This document shows positions 56,944 to 64,000 of a DNA stretch of 64,000 nt, piece by piece. Both the position numbers and the translations under genes were made by a program. Under the pieces are notes generated by a model. That model was given only the letters and a program-made list of their open reading frames with translations, ran no database searches and had not been told where the DNA came from. How positions within the stretch are numbered: the stretch's first letter is position 1; each line of letters opens with the position of its first letter. Source of the DNA: Rhizobium sp. BT04 (GTDB lineage Bacteria; Pseudomonadota; Alphaproteobacteria; Rhizobiales; Rhizobiaceae); NCBI RefSeq assembly GCF_030053135.1, contig NZ_CP125652.1:2867001-2931000 (forward strand), written 5' to 3'.

Positions 56944-58248
56944 CTATGCCCTCAGCGCCTGTGCCGGCGATTGCCGGTAGGCGAGCACCGCCGGCAGTGC
57001 TGCAAGGATTGTCGCAAAGGCAAGCAGCACCCCTGCAAGTCCGGCATCCTCGCGGGCAAAGCCCACCGGCATGGCGATCCCGCTCGTCTGCGAGAACATC
57101 CCTGACAAGGTCAGCGCCGCGGCATAACCGAACGCGAATCCGAGCCCGATGCCGACCGCCACCAGGAAGAAGAATTCCAGCCAGACGATGCCGAAGATCG
57201 CGCCGCGCGGGGCGCCGAAAGCCCTAAGCGCGCCGATCTGGCGGCGGCGCTGGCCGATATGGATGACCGTGACCAGCACCAGCGAGGCTGCGACGAGAGC
57301 TTGCGCGCCGGCGGCGACCGCGACGAGGATCTGCTTGGCGTCGCCGAGCGTGGCGTAGAGATTGGTCAGCACCTCGCCGGGAAAGACGGCGACGGTATTG
57401 CCGCTGCGATATTCCTGCCGCAGCCTGTAGGCGTCGGCGATCGTCTTCGGCTTGACGAGAATGGCGGGAAGGCCGGGCGCGTCTGCAGTCCAGCGCTCGT
57501 TGAGCGCGGCATCCGGGTCAAGCTTGCCGTGATGCTCATGCCCCTCGTGATGGTCGCCGGCGTCCTCATGCGCATGGCCATGTTCAGCCGTACCCGTGCC
57601 GGACGCCGTTTCATGCTCGTGCTCGGTCCCAGCACCTTCCTCCGCCTCCAGGCCATGGATATGCCAGACGGCCTGGATCGGAACAAGAATGGCCCGGTCC
57701 CAGGCAGTACCCGTCGGCCGCAGGCGGCCGGCGATATGGTAGACGAGTTCGGTATGGGTCTCGCCGCCCTCTTCAGGCAAACCGTGCATCGGCTTGATCT
57801 CGCCGCCGAGCGCCAGCTTGACGGCGGAGCCGATGACCGCTTCCCCCTCGCGCGCGAAAACCTTGCCCTCGGTTAAGCCGCCGGACAGGTTTTGCACCAA
57901 CACAGTCGTCGTGCCGACGATCGGATAGCCGGAGAAGGAATCGCCGAAGCCGATCGGAGCGGCCCAGTCGACACGGCGATCGGCGGCAAGCCTGCCCAGC
58001 ACCTCGCCCGCCATCAGCGGCAGCGGCGAGGGTTGCAGGAAGACCGAGGACAAAACGAGCTGCGTCTCGCTGCCGCCGGCGCCGATGACGAGATCGAACT
58101 TGTCGGCGGCGCGCGCGCTGCCGAGACGAAGCGCCCGCTCCTGCAGCACGACGGAAACGCCGAGCGCGCTCGCCAGCGCCACCAGGAGCACGACCACCAG
58201 CGACCCTGCCCAGAGGCGACGAAGATCGGAAAGGATGAAGCGGATCAT
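56944..58248 (-). CDS. FtsX/MacB-type ABC permease with a histidine-rich periplasmic segment
   Basis: A 434-residue permease: helix at residues 14-36, a large periplasmic domain, then three helices from about residue 315 (FtsX domain, GQRRRQIGALRAFGAPRGAI). Residues 196-240 hold 13 histidines in HIH, HEHE, HGHAHE, HHEGHEHH clusters, a probable metal-binding loop inserted in the periplasmic domain. The start at 58248 overlaps the ATPase stop as ATGA. FtsX-type permeases usually move lipoproteins or act mechanically; the His-rich loop and DUF3299 neighbour point to zinc. Confidence 0.88.
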   Translation of the reverse strand: MIRFILSDLRRLWAGSLVVVLLVALASALGVSVVLQERALRLGSARAADKFDLVIGAGGSETQLVLSSVFLQPSPLPLMAGEVLGRLAADRRVDWAAPIGFGDSFSGYPIVGTTTVLVQNLSGGLTEGKVFAREGEAVIGSAVKLALGGEIKPMHGLPEEGGETHTELVYHIAGRLRPTGTAWDRAILVPIQAVWHIHGLEAEEGAGTEHEHETASGTGTAEHGHAHEDAGDHHEGHEHHGKLDPDAALNERWTADAPGLPAILVKPKTIADAYRLRQEYRSGNTVAVFPGEVLTNLYATLGDAKQILVAVAAGAQALVAASLVLVTVIHIGQRRRQIGALRAFGAPRGAIFGIVWLEFFFLVAVGIGLGFAFGYAAALTLSGMFSQTSGIAMPVGFAREDAGLAGVLLAFATILAALPAVLAYRQSPAQALRA

Positions 58249-58937
58249 GCAGCCTCCCCCGCCTTTGCCGCGGAATCGTCGCTGATCCGGCCGGAGCCGA
58301 AGGTGATGCACCGGTCGAGGCGGCCGGCCAGGCGCTGATCATGCGAAACGACGATCAGCGTGCTGCCTTCGGCAATGGCAAGATCGAGAATGAGATCGCC
58401 GACGGCTTCGCCGCTTTCGGCATCGAGGCTTGCCGTCGGCTCGTCGGCGATGATGACGCCGGGCTTGCGCAGCAGCGCCCGGCCGATCGCCACGCGCTGC
58501 ATCTCGCCGCGCGACATGGTTTCGATCTTCTGGCCCGGACGGGAAAGACCGACAGTGCTCAAAAGCGAATGCGCCCGCTCGATGACGCCAGCCGTGGCGG
58601 CGCCGGCAAGCCGCGCCGGCAAAAGCACGTTTTCCAGCGCCGACAGGCCGGGGAAAAGATGGAACTCCTGCATGACCAGGCCGATATTGGCGGCACGGAA
58701 CCGGTCGCGCCGGTTTTCCGAAAAGCCCGCAATATCCTCGCCGTTCCAACGGACGCGGCCTTGGCGTGTCCGCTCCAGCCCGGCAACGATATTGACGAAG
58801 GTGCTCTTGCCGGAACCGGACGCCCCCGTGATGGCGACCCTGCTGCCGGCATCGATCGACAGGCGGTCGATCGCCAGTGCCGGCGAGGACAGGCCCGGAA
58901 AGGTGACATCAAGGTTTTCGATATCAAGAGCGAGCAT
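58245..58937 (-). CDS. ABC transporter ATP-binding protein (LolD/MacB type)
   Basis: A 230-residue ATPase with ITGASGSGKSTFVNIVAGLE (Walker A near residue 38), the Q-loop LVMQEFHLFPGL and VIIADEPTASLDAES. The signature reads [16 protein letters not shown] in place of LSGGQ, a variant found in this small subfamily. It is coupled to the permease (ATGA) and starts six bases after the DUF3299 gene, so the three form one operon. Confidence 0.92.
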   Translation of the reverse strand: MLALDIENLDVTFPGLSSPALAIDRLSIDAGSRVAITGASGSGKSTFVNIVAGLERTRQGRVRWNGEDIAGFSENRRDRFRAANIGLVMQEFHLFPGLSALENVLLPARLAGAATAGVIERAHSLLSTVGLSRPGQKIETMSRGEMQRVAIGRALLRKPGVIIADEPTASLDAESGEAVGDLILDLAIAEGSTLIVVSHDQRLAGRLDRCITFGSGRISDDSAAKAGEAA

Positions 58938-58943
58938 ATCGGT

Positions 58944-59405
58944 TCAGACAGCGGAATATTCGGCTTGGCGAAGGCGCAGCAGGCTGACGAAGCCGGTGTC
59001 CGGGTCCATCCAGGAACCGTATTCCAGCGTGCCGCGCACTTCGATCGTCTGGCGCGGCTGCACGAAGGTCTGCCTCTCCCCGAGATAGACGACGACGATA
59101 TTATCCGGCCAATCCGCATCCGAGGAGCAGAAGGGGCAGAGCGACATCGGCACTTCGGTGAGCACGAAGAACTGCGCCTCGGCTTTCAACGGCGGCGCCA
59201 TGAAGCCCTTCATGCTGACGTCTTTGCCGGCAAGGCGCTTCACCTTGTCGGAGAATTCGAGGCCGAGCACGCCGAATTTGCCATAGAGCTCGTCGAAGGA
59301 GAGCGAAGAATCGGCCGCCCGAACGGGAGAAACGGTAAAGGGAAGCGCGACGGCGGCACCGATCAGCCGGCGCCGGCTGAGATGCAGCGAAGAGAATATG
59401 TCCAT
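58944..59405 (-). CDS. DUF3299 family exported protein
   Basis: A 153-residue protein, first gene of the ABC operon. The N-terminus HLSRRRLIGAAVALPFTVSP ends in VRA-AD and carries a twin-arginine-like SRRRL, so Tat export is possible. The DUF3299 body has KDVSMKGFMAPPLKAEAQFF and LCPFCSSDADWP with C90 and C93 as a CxxC pair that could bind metal or be redox-active. In Vibrio and Pseudomonas, DUF3299 genes accompany zinc-regulated ABC genes (Zrg-type), to my knowledge. The chosen ATG follows GGAGG. Confidence 0.82.
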   Translation of the reverse strand: MDIFSSLHLSRRRLIGAAVALPFTVSPVRAADSSLSFDELYGKFGVLGLEFSDKVKRLAGKDVSMKGFMAPPLKAEAQFFVLTEVPMSLCPFCSSDADWPDNIVVVYLGERQTFVQPRQTIEVRGTLEYGSWMDPDTGFVSLLRLRQAEYSAV

Positions 59406-59504
59406 GGCGACCTCCAGGAAGCAAATCCCGGCCGCTGAACGGCCGGGACCATGATCGGTGAAAGAGGCAGAGCCGGCAAGCGGCCCTGCCGGATCGGCCA
59501 GAGC

Positions 59505-59612
59505 ATGATGCCGAAAAGTGTGCGCGCTTTCGGACGACATCATGCTCTATTTCTTTGATTTAGATGCGGATTCAGATTTTAGGCCGATCCGGTCTAAAAT
59601 CATCCGCATCTA
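59505..59612. repeat. Dispersed rhizobial palindromic repeats, family C, in tandem
   Basis: GAGCATGATGCCGAAAAGTG ... ACGACATCATGCTC (59509-59552) is a palindromic unit related to family B. It is followed by AGATGCGGATTCAGATTTTA ... TAAAATCATCCGCATCT (59565-59610), a second palindrome. They fill the space between the DUF3299 start region and the alkaline phosphatase stop. Confidence 0.6.
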
Positions 59613-59616
59613 GAGA

Positions 59617-61371
59617 TCAGTTCGTCTGCTTGGCACCGAGGGCGAAAGTGTCGGCAAGCACGCGATAGACGTCGCTCTGTTCCATGTAACCATGGAACTC
59701 TTCCGAACCCGGACCGGCCGACTGCAGGACGACGTCGTCGACGGCGTGAACGCCGCTTTCGCTGCTCTTCGGAAGATTGCCCTGAACGAAGACGGCGCCG
59801 GGAACATCCTTATACTGCTCGTTGGCGACATATTCCTTCTTTTCGTTCTGGACAGCCGGAACGAACGGACCGTCGAGCTTCGGACGGAAGGTCTCGTAGT
59901 GATCGGGGCCGTTGTTGGCGCTCAGAAACAGCCGGCGGCTGACGTCGACCCTATCGGGATAGCCGTCGCCGTTTTCATCCTTGTAGTTCGGGAAGCCGGC
60001 TTCTGCGTAGGTCCCGACCTTTTCGCGCATTTCCGTGCCGGGCTTCTCGTCGTCGACGGTGCCGATGATCGATACGCCGTGCGTGTGGTCGCCGGTAACG
60101 ACGATCAGCGTGTCCGGATGGGCTTTCTGGAACTCGCGGGCAACGCCGATCGCCTGGTCGAATTCGATGGTTTCGATGACCGCACGATCCCAATCGAGCG
60201 GATGGGACATCTTGTCGATCGAGGAGCCTTCGACCATCAGGAAGAAACCGTCAGGATTTTTGGACAGGCGGTCGAGCGCAACCTTGGTCATCTCGACGAG
60301 ACCCGGCTGGTTCGGGAACTTGTCGACGGTGCCCTTCTTCAGGAACTCGCGATCGAGCGTGACGTCCATGTTGCCGGTGTGGAAGAGACCGAGGAGGTTG
60401 CCTTCAGCCGATGCATTGGCGGCGAGCTCGTTCTTGTCGGTGGCAAGCTTGTAGCCGGCGTCCTGGAACAGCTTGATGTAATCCTGATTGTCCTTGCGCT
60501 TGGAACCGGCGACTTCCTTGCCGAGGAAATAGGCCGAGCCGCCGCCGAGAAGGACTTCGGGCTTGACGTCGAGCAGCATGCCGACGACATCGGCCTTGTC
60601 GTTGCGGTTGCGGGTATGGGAAACGACCGCAGCCGGCGTGGCGTCTTCGACCTCGGCCGTCGCAACGATGCCGATCGACTTCTTGCTCGTGCGGCGGAGA
60701 GCTTCCGCGAAGGTCTCGACACGCGGGTCATCGAGGGAGGCCGGCGTACGGTCCGCGTAGACGCCGAGCGCGTTGACGGCTGTCTTGTGGCCCGTCATGT
60801 AGGCCGACATGGTGTTGGCCGAGTCCGTGGAAACTGCGTTCGTCGACGACGTGCCGATGAAAGCCATGCGGTCGAGGTCGTCCATGTTCAGGCGGCCGTT
60901 CGCCTTGCCCTCGGTCATGCCCTTGGACATGATCCGGGCAGCGGTACGATGCGCAACGGAAAGCCCGTCGCCGAGCAAGAAGATGATGTTCTTGGCCTTC
61001 GGCTGGGCCGCGGTTTCGTAGACGTTCCAGGTGACGGACTTCGTTTCGTCGCCGGCGGCGACCTCGACCTTATAGGCGCCGGGCGTGGAAATCTTCAGGC
61101 CGCGCAGCAGCAGAGCGGAACCGAGCGCCTTATCTTCCTTGCCCTTTTCCAGTTCGACGAACTGCGCCTCGCCCCCGAGAACGGTCTTGTAGTCCTGGCC
61201 GTTGACGGTAATCTTCACGTCTTCGGGCTTGACCTGCTTGTTCAGCTCGACCTTGAAATCGAACGGCGAGCCGACGAGAATCGTGGCGCGATCGAGCGGA
61301 TAGACCGTCGTCGCCTGAGCGGCGCCCGCAAGGATGGTGGTGGCCGCAAAGGCGGCAAGAAGCGTACGCAT
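59617..61371 (-). CDS. phoA: Alkaline phosphatase (PhoA type)
   Basis: A 584-residue periplasmic phosphomonoesterase. A Sec signal (MRTLLAAFAATTILAGAAQA) is followed by an extra N-terminal beta-rich domain of about 100 residues and the phosphatase domain from KNIIFLLGDGLSVA. The catalytic serine is in STDSANTMSAYMTG (S184), with metal ligands in MVEGSSIDKMSH and VTGDHTHG. The E. coli enzyme is about 470 residues, so the N-terminal domain is an addition. A PHO box lies 58 bases upstream. Start at 61371 replaces a long upstream extension. Confidence 0.93.
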   Translation of the reverse strand: MRTLLAAFAATTILAGAAQATTVYPLDRATILVGSPFDFKVELNKQVKPEDVKITVNGQDYKTVLGGEAQFVELEKGKEDKALGSALLLRGLKISTPGAYKVEVAAGDETKSVTWNVYETAAQPKAKNIIFLLGDGLSVAHRTAARIMSKGMTEGKANGRLNMDDLDRMAFIGTSSTNAVSTDSANTMSAYMTGHKTAVNALGVYADRTPASLDDPRVETFAEALRRTSKKSIGIVATAEVEDATPAAVVSHTRNRNDKADVVGMLLDVKPEVLLGGGSAYFLGKEVAGSKRKDNQDYIKLFQDAGYKLATDKNELAANASAEGNLLGLFHTGNMDVTLDREFLKKGTVDKFPNQPGLVEMTKVALDRLSKNPDGFFLMVEGSSIDKMSHPLDWDRAVIETIEFDQAIGVAREFQKAHPDTLIVVTGDHTHGVSIIGTVDDEKPGTEMREKVGTYAEAGFPNYKDENGDGYPDRVDVSRRLFLSANNGPDHYETFRPKLDGPFVPAVQNEKKEYVANEQYKDVPGAVFVQGNLPKSSESGVHAVDDVVLQSAGPGSEEFHGYMEQSDVYRVLADTFALGAKQTN

Positions 61372-61428
61372 GGAAAACCCCCGTTTTCGTTGCAGACATT
61401 GATAACCGGGCCGGGATATCTCCCGAGG

Positions 61429-61446
61429 ATGACAGCGGCATGACAA
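61429..61446 (-). promoter_or_regulatory. PHO box (PhoB-binding site) of the alkaline phosphatase gene
   Basis: TTGTCAT-GCCG-CTGTCAT on the minus strand: two heptamers 11 bases apart, the standard PhoB repeat. It implies induction by phosphate starvation. Confidence 0.85.
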
Positions 61447-61501
61447 AACGTCGCAGCATGGCGGCGGCCGCTTTCGCCTTCCGGCTCTGAGCGCAAAAAC
61501 C

Positions 61502-61529
61502 TTGACTCCTGTGGAAAACCTTCTAAGAG
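61502..61529 (+). promoter_or_regulatory. Candidate promoter upstream of asd
   Basis: TTGACT at 61502-61507, a 16-base spacer and TAAGAG at 61524-61529. It would give a leader of about 245 bases before asd that contains the small ORF at 61552-61671. Confidence 0.4.
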
Positions 61530-61551
61530 CAACAACGGAAAAGGAATATCC

Positions 61552-61671
61552 ATGGTTCGCGACGAACACGCCATTGCTGCATGCAATGACCGGGCACGGG
61601 TTGCCGGGGTGGACATTGCCGTTCCGGTTTCTGCCAAAACCAAGGCCAAAACGACGACGAAAACCGTCTGA
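61552..61671 (+). CDS. Possible 39-residue small protein or leader peptide upstream of asd
   Basis: Begins MVRDEHAIAACNDRARVAGV and ends in a Lys/Thr-rich tail (AKTKAKTTTKTV). The ATG is preceded by AAAAGGAATATCC, good spacing. Thr and Lys are end products of the aspartate pathway that asd serves, and 6 Lys/Thr pairs at the tail recall attenuator leader peptides, but no terminator hairpin was found before asd. It may be a chance ORF. Confidence 0.35.
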   Translation: MVRDEHAIAACNDRARVAGVDIAVPVSAKTKAKTTTKTV

Positions 61672-61781
61672 CGTCTCTGGCCTGCCGCTCTCTCCCCGGC
61701 TCGGCTGGGGACAGGAAGACGCGATCCGTCGCGCCTTTCCCCTCACCGGACAGAGGAGAGAAGAGAAAGAGAGCTTGAGAA

Positions 61782-62816
61782 ATGGGTTTCAAAGTAGCAA
61801 TTGCGGGAGCGACCGGAAATGTCGGCCGGGAGATGCTCAACATCCTCTCCGAACGCGGCTTCCCCGCCGATGAGGTCGTGGCGCTCGCCTCCGCGCGTTC
61901 GCAGGGCACCGAGGTTTCCTTTGGCGACCGGACGCTGAAGGTCTCCAATCTGGAGAATTACGATTTCTCCGATACCGACATCTGCCTGATGTCGGCCGGC
62001 GGTGAGATCTCCAAGAAGTTCTCGCCGAAGATCGGCCAGCAGGGCTGCATCGTCATCGACAATTCGTCGGCCTGGCGTTACGATGCCGACGTGCCGCTGA
62101 TCGTGCCGGAAGTGAACCCGGATGCCATCAGCCAGTTCACCAAGCGCAACATCATCGCCAATCCGAATTGCTCGACCGCCCAGCTGGTGGTGGCGCTGAA
62201 GCCGTTGCACGACTTCGCCAAGATCAAGCGCGTCGTCATCTCGACCTACCAGTCGGTCTCCGGCGCCGGCAAGGACGGCATGGACGAGCTGTTCAACCAG
62301 ACGCGCGCCGTCTTCGTCGCCGATCCGATCGAGAACAAGAAGTTCACCAAGCGTATCGCCTTCAACGTCATCCCGCACATCGACGTCTTCATGGAGGACG
62401 GCTACACCAAGGAAGAGTGGAAGGTGCTGGCCGAGACGAAGAAGATGCTCGACCCGAAGATCAAGGTGACCTGCACGGCGGTGCGCGTGCCGGTCTTCAT
62501 CGGCCATTCGGAATCGGTCAACATCGAGTTCGAAAACGAGATCACCGCCGACCAGGCCCGCGACATCCTGCGCGATGCGCCAGGTTGCCTCGTCATCGAC
62601 AAGCGCGAGAACGGCGGCTACATCACGCCTTATGAATCCGCCGGCGAGGATGCGACCTACATCTCGCGCATCCGAGAAGATGCGACGGTTGAAAACGGCC
62701 TCAACATCTGGGTGGTTTCCGACAATCTGCGCAAGGGTGCGGCATTGAACGCCATCCAGATCGCCGAGCTGCTCGTCAATCGCGGCCTTGTCAAGCCGCG
62801 CAAGCATGCCGCCTGA
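61782..62816 (+). CDS. asd: Aspartate-semialdehyde dehydrogenase
   Basis: Makes aspartate semialdehyde for lysine, threonine, methionine and diaminopimelate. The 344-residue enzyme shows VAIAGATGNVGREMLNIL (NADP-binding), ANPNCSTAQLVVAL with the catalytic cysteine near residue 129, and TYQSVSGAGKDGMDEL. AGAGAGCTTGAGAA precedes the ATG. A strong terminator follows at 62842-62871. Confidence 0.97.
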   Translation: MGFKVAIAGATGNVGREMLNILSERGFPADEVVALASARSQGTEVSFGDRTLKVSNLENYDFSDTDICLMSAGGEISKKFSPKIGQQGCIVIDNSSAWRYDADVPLIVPEVNPDAISQFTKRNIIANPNCSTAQLVVALKPLHDFAKIKRVVISTYQSVSGAGKDGMDELFNQTRAVFVADPIENKKFTKRIAFNVIPHIDVFMEDGYTKEEWKVLAETKKMLDPKIKVTCTAVRVPVFIGHSESVNIEFENEITADQARDILRDAPGCLVIDKRENGGYITPYESAGEDATYISRIREDATVENGLNIWVVSDNLRKGAALNAIQIAELLVNRGLVKPRKHAA

Positions 62817-62841
62817 CACCATTTGTAAACCATAATGTGTT

Positions 62842-62871
62842 AAAGCCCTGCTGATGAAGGCAGGGCTTTTT
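62842..62871 (+). terminator. Terminator after asd
   Basis: Ten-base-pair stem AAAGCCCTGC/GCAGGGCTTT with an eight-base loop and a T-run. Confidence 0.88.
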
Positions 62872-62965
62872 GCCGAGCCGTAGGCGCCCTTATCCATAAG
62901 CGCTGACTCAAAGGTGATCGTGACAAGGTCGCTTTCGGCTGGCATTCTGCCCGGCGTCAAGCCAA

Positions 62966-63030
62966 GCTATGCCGCCTGAAACCGTGCAGCGGTTTTGGGA
63001 CAACGGCAGGAACAGAACGAAGATTTAGGG
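62966..63030 (+). repeat. Dispersed rhizobial palindromic repeat, family B (copy 2)
   Basis: ATGCCGCCTGAAACCGTGCA then GCGGTTTTGGGACAACGGCA and AACGAAGATTTAGGGCG matches the family B order at 48629-48735. It lies before the lytic transglycosylase gene. Confidence 0.55.
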
Positions 63031-63090
63031 CGCGTCGCATGGCTCCGATCGGCCGCGGCGCGCTTCAGCAGACCGGAAGCGGGGTTTCTC

Positions 63091-63915
63091 ATGCGCATGA
63101 CAACATTCCTTCTGGCCGCGTTAACGACAGCCGGCGTCCTCCACGCGCTGCCGGCAGCGGCCCAGGGCGCCCAATGCGGCAACAATAGCAGCGGTTTCAC
63201 CGCATGGGTCGCCGACTTCAAGGAGGAAGCGGCGGCAAATGGGGTCAGCCGTTCGGTCCTCGACCGCGCCTTCGCCAACGTCAATTACAACAAACCGACG
63301 ATCGCCGCCGACCGCGGCCAGAAGAGCTTCAAACTCTCCTTCGACGCTTTCATGCAGAAGCGCGGCGGTGCCACCGTCATCTCCCGCGGCCGTTCGATGA
63401 AGGCCGCCAACCAGGCACTTTTTGCCTCGATCGAGCGCCGTTTCGGCGTTCCTGCCGGCCCGCTGATCGCGATCTGGGGCATGGAGACCGGTTTCGGCAG
63501 CTATATGGGCAACCAGCATACGCTGTCGGCTGTTTCGACCCTTGCCTATGACTGCCGTCGTTCGGATTATTTCACCGACCAGCTCTATGCCGCGCTCCAG
63601 CTCGTCTCCGAGGGTTATCTCAGCCCGCAGGCGAAGGGCGCTGCCCATGGTGAAATCGGCCAGACGCAGTTCCTGCCGCGAAATGTCGTACGTTTCGGCG
63701 CCGACGGCGACGGCGACGGCCGCGTCGACATGGTCGGTTCCCGCGCCGATGCCCTGGCCTCGACGGCGAATTTCCTCAAAGGCCACGGCTGGCGCGCCGG
63801 CGCCGGTTATCAGCCGGGTGAGCCGAATTTCGTCGCCATCCAGGGCTGGAACGCCGCCAGCGTCTATCAGCAGGCAATCGCCTATATCGGCCAGCAGATC
63901 GACGCCGGCAGATAG
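63091..63915 (+). CDS. Lytic murein transglycosylase (MltB-type)
   Basis: A 274-residue periplasmic enzyme that cleaves peptidoglycan glycan strands. The signal peptide MRMTTFLLAALTTAGVLHAL ends near AAAQG, with no lipobox cysteine, so it is soluble and unlike lipoprotein MltB. The MltB domain shows ADFKEEAAANGVSRSVLDRA, AIWGMETGFGSYMGN with the catalytic glutamate near residue 132, and AHGEIGQTQFLPRNV. The start at 63091 replaces an upstream extension from 62995 through the repeat. Confidence 0.92.
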   Translation: MRMTTFLLAALTTAGVLHALPAAAQGAQCGNNSSGFTAWVADFKEEAAANGVSRSVLDRAFANVNYNKPTIAADRGQKSFKLSFDAFMQKRGGATVISRGRSMKAANQALFASIERRFGVPAGPLIAIWGMETGFGSYMGNQHTLSAVSTLAYDCRRSDYFTDQLYAALQLVSEGYLSPQAKGAAHGEIGQTQFLPRNVVRFGADGDGDGRVDMVGSRADALASTANFLKGHGWRAGAGYQPGEPNFVAIQGWNAASVYQQAIAYIGQQIDAGR

Positions 63916-63917
63916 TG

Positions 63918-63985
63918 CATGTCGCCTGGGGCGTGCGCAGCGGTTCCGGGATAACGACATGCATAAAACAAAAGGCCTTTAAGCC
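63918..63985 (+). repeat. Dispersed rhizobial palindromic repeat, family B (copy 3)
   Basis: GCATGTCGCCTGGGGCGTGC, then GCAGCGGTTCCGGGATAACG and ACATGCATAAAACAAAAG. The outer arms GCATGTCG/ACGACATGC can pair. It directly follows the transglycosylase stop. Confidence 0.65.
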
Positions 63986-64000
63986 TTCGTCAGCACCAAT

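Noticed and set aside
59692..61443. 583-residue open frame on the plus strand
   Set aside because: Antisense shadow of the alkaline phosphatase gene; no signal, domain or ribosome binding site.

Overview
The window is a GC-rich alphaproteobacterial chromosome segment. It most likely comes from Rhizobium of the etli/leguminosarum type. Evidence: a cyclic beta-1,2-glucan synthase (NdvB), the order rplU-rpmA-GNAT-GNAT-obgE-proB-proA-nadD, a GTTC-N7-GTTC SOS box before an imuA-imuB-dnaE2 cassette, a rhizobial-style PHO box, many ATGA-coupled operons and several copies of dispersed rhizobial palindromic repeats. No phage, insertion sequence or CRISPR array was seen, so this looks like core chromosome with small insertions. 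A near-perfect parS site after leuB suggests proximity to the replication origin.

Layout. 1-4.55 kb: N-terminal half of ndvB (minus strand), then a sparse stretch with two small ORFs, one a 54-residue membrane protein with a good ribosome binding site. 5.8-12.2 kb: a minus-strand dipeptide operon (M19 dipeptidase, binding protein, two permeases, two ATPases). 12.5-16.1 kb: a CUT2-type sugar ABC transporter, possibly for myo-inositol because a GGAA-N6-TTCC site of the IolR type lies upstream. 16.4-21.3 kb: DUF1993 protein, a sulfatase/phosphonate monoester hydrolase coupled to exoB/galE, a ThuA-like protein, a GNAT enzyme and a DUF2934 protein. 21.4-23.9 kb: a large uncharacterised protein, a VapBC toxin-antitoxin pair and tRNA-Ser(CGA).

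24-31.3 kb: housekeeping run rplU-rpmA, two acetyltransferases, an EEP-family nuclease/phosphatase on the other strand, obgE, proB, proA, nadD. 31.3-35.2 kb: an apparent insertion between nadD and rsfS, carrying a small RNA with three anti-Shine-Dalgarno loops (alpha-r14/NfeR1-like), modA, a palindrome-ended repeat element, modB, modC and a short ModE-type regulator. 35.3-41.1 kb: rsfS, rlmH, an EnvC-like activator, ctpA, a divergent polysaccharide deacetylase and rppH, i.e. ribosome silencing, 23S rRNA methylation, cell-wall remodelling and mRNA decay. 41.2-48.1 kb: bacterioferritin with its ferredoxin, then the SOS-controlled mutagenesis cassette imuA-imuB-dnaE2.

48.2-54.8 kb: a minimal zincin, DUF1737 and CitE-like proteins, a small membrane protein, a VOC protein, leuD, a serine/threonine dehydratase, leuB with the parS-like site behind it, and a PAP2 phosphatase. 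54.8-61.4 kb: an MHS-family transporter with a large periplasmic insertion, a three-gene ABC system (DUF3299 lipoprotein-like/exported factor, ATPase, FtsX-type permease with a histidine-rich segment) that resembles zinc-linked Zrg loci, and a PhoB-controlled alkaline phosphatase. 61.5-64 kb: a possible 39-residue ORF, asd and a lytic transglycosylase flanked by repeat copies.
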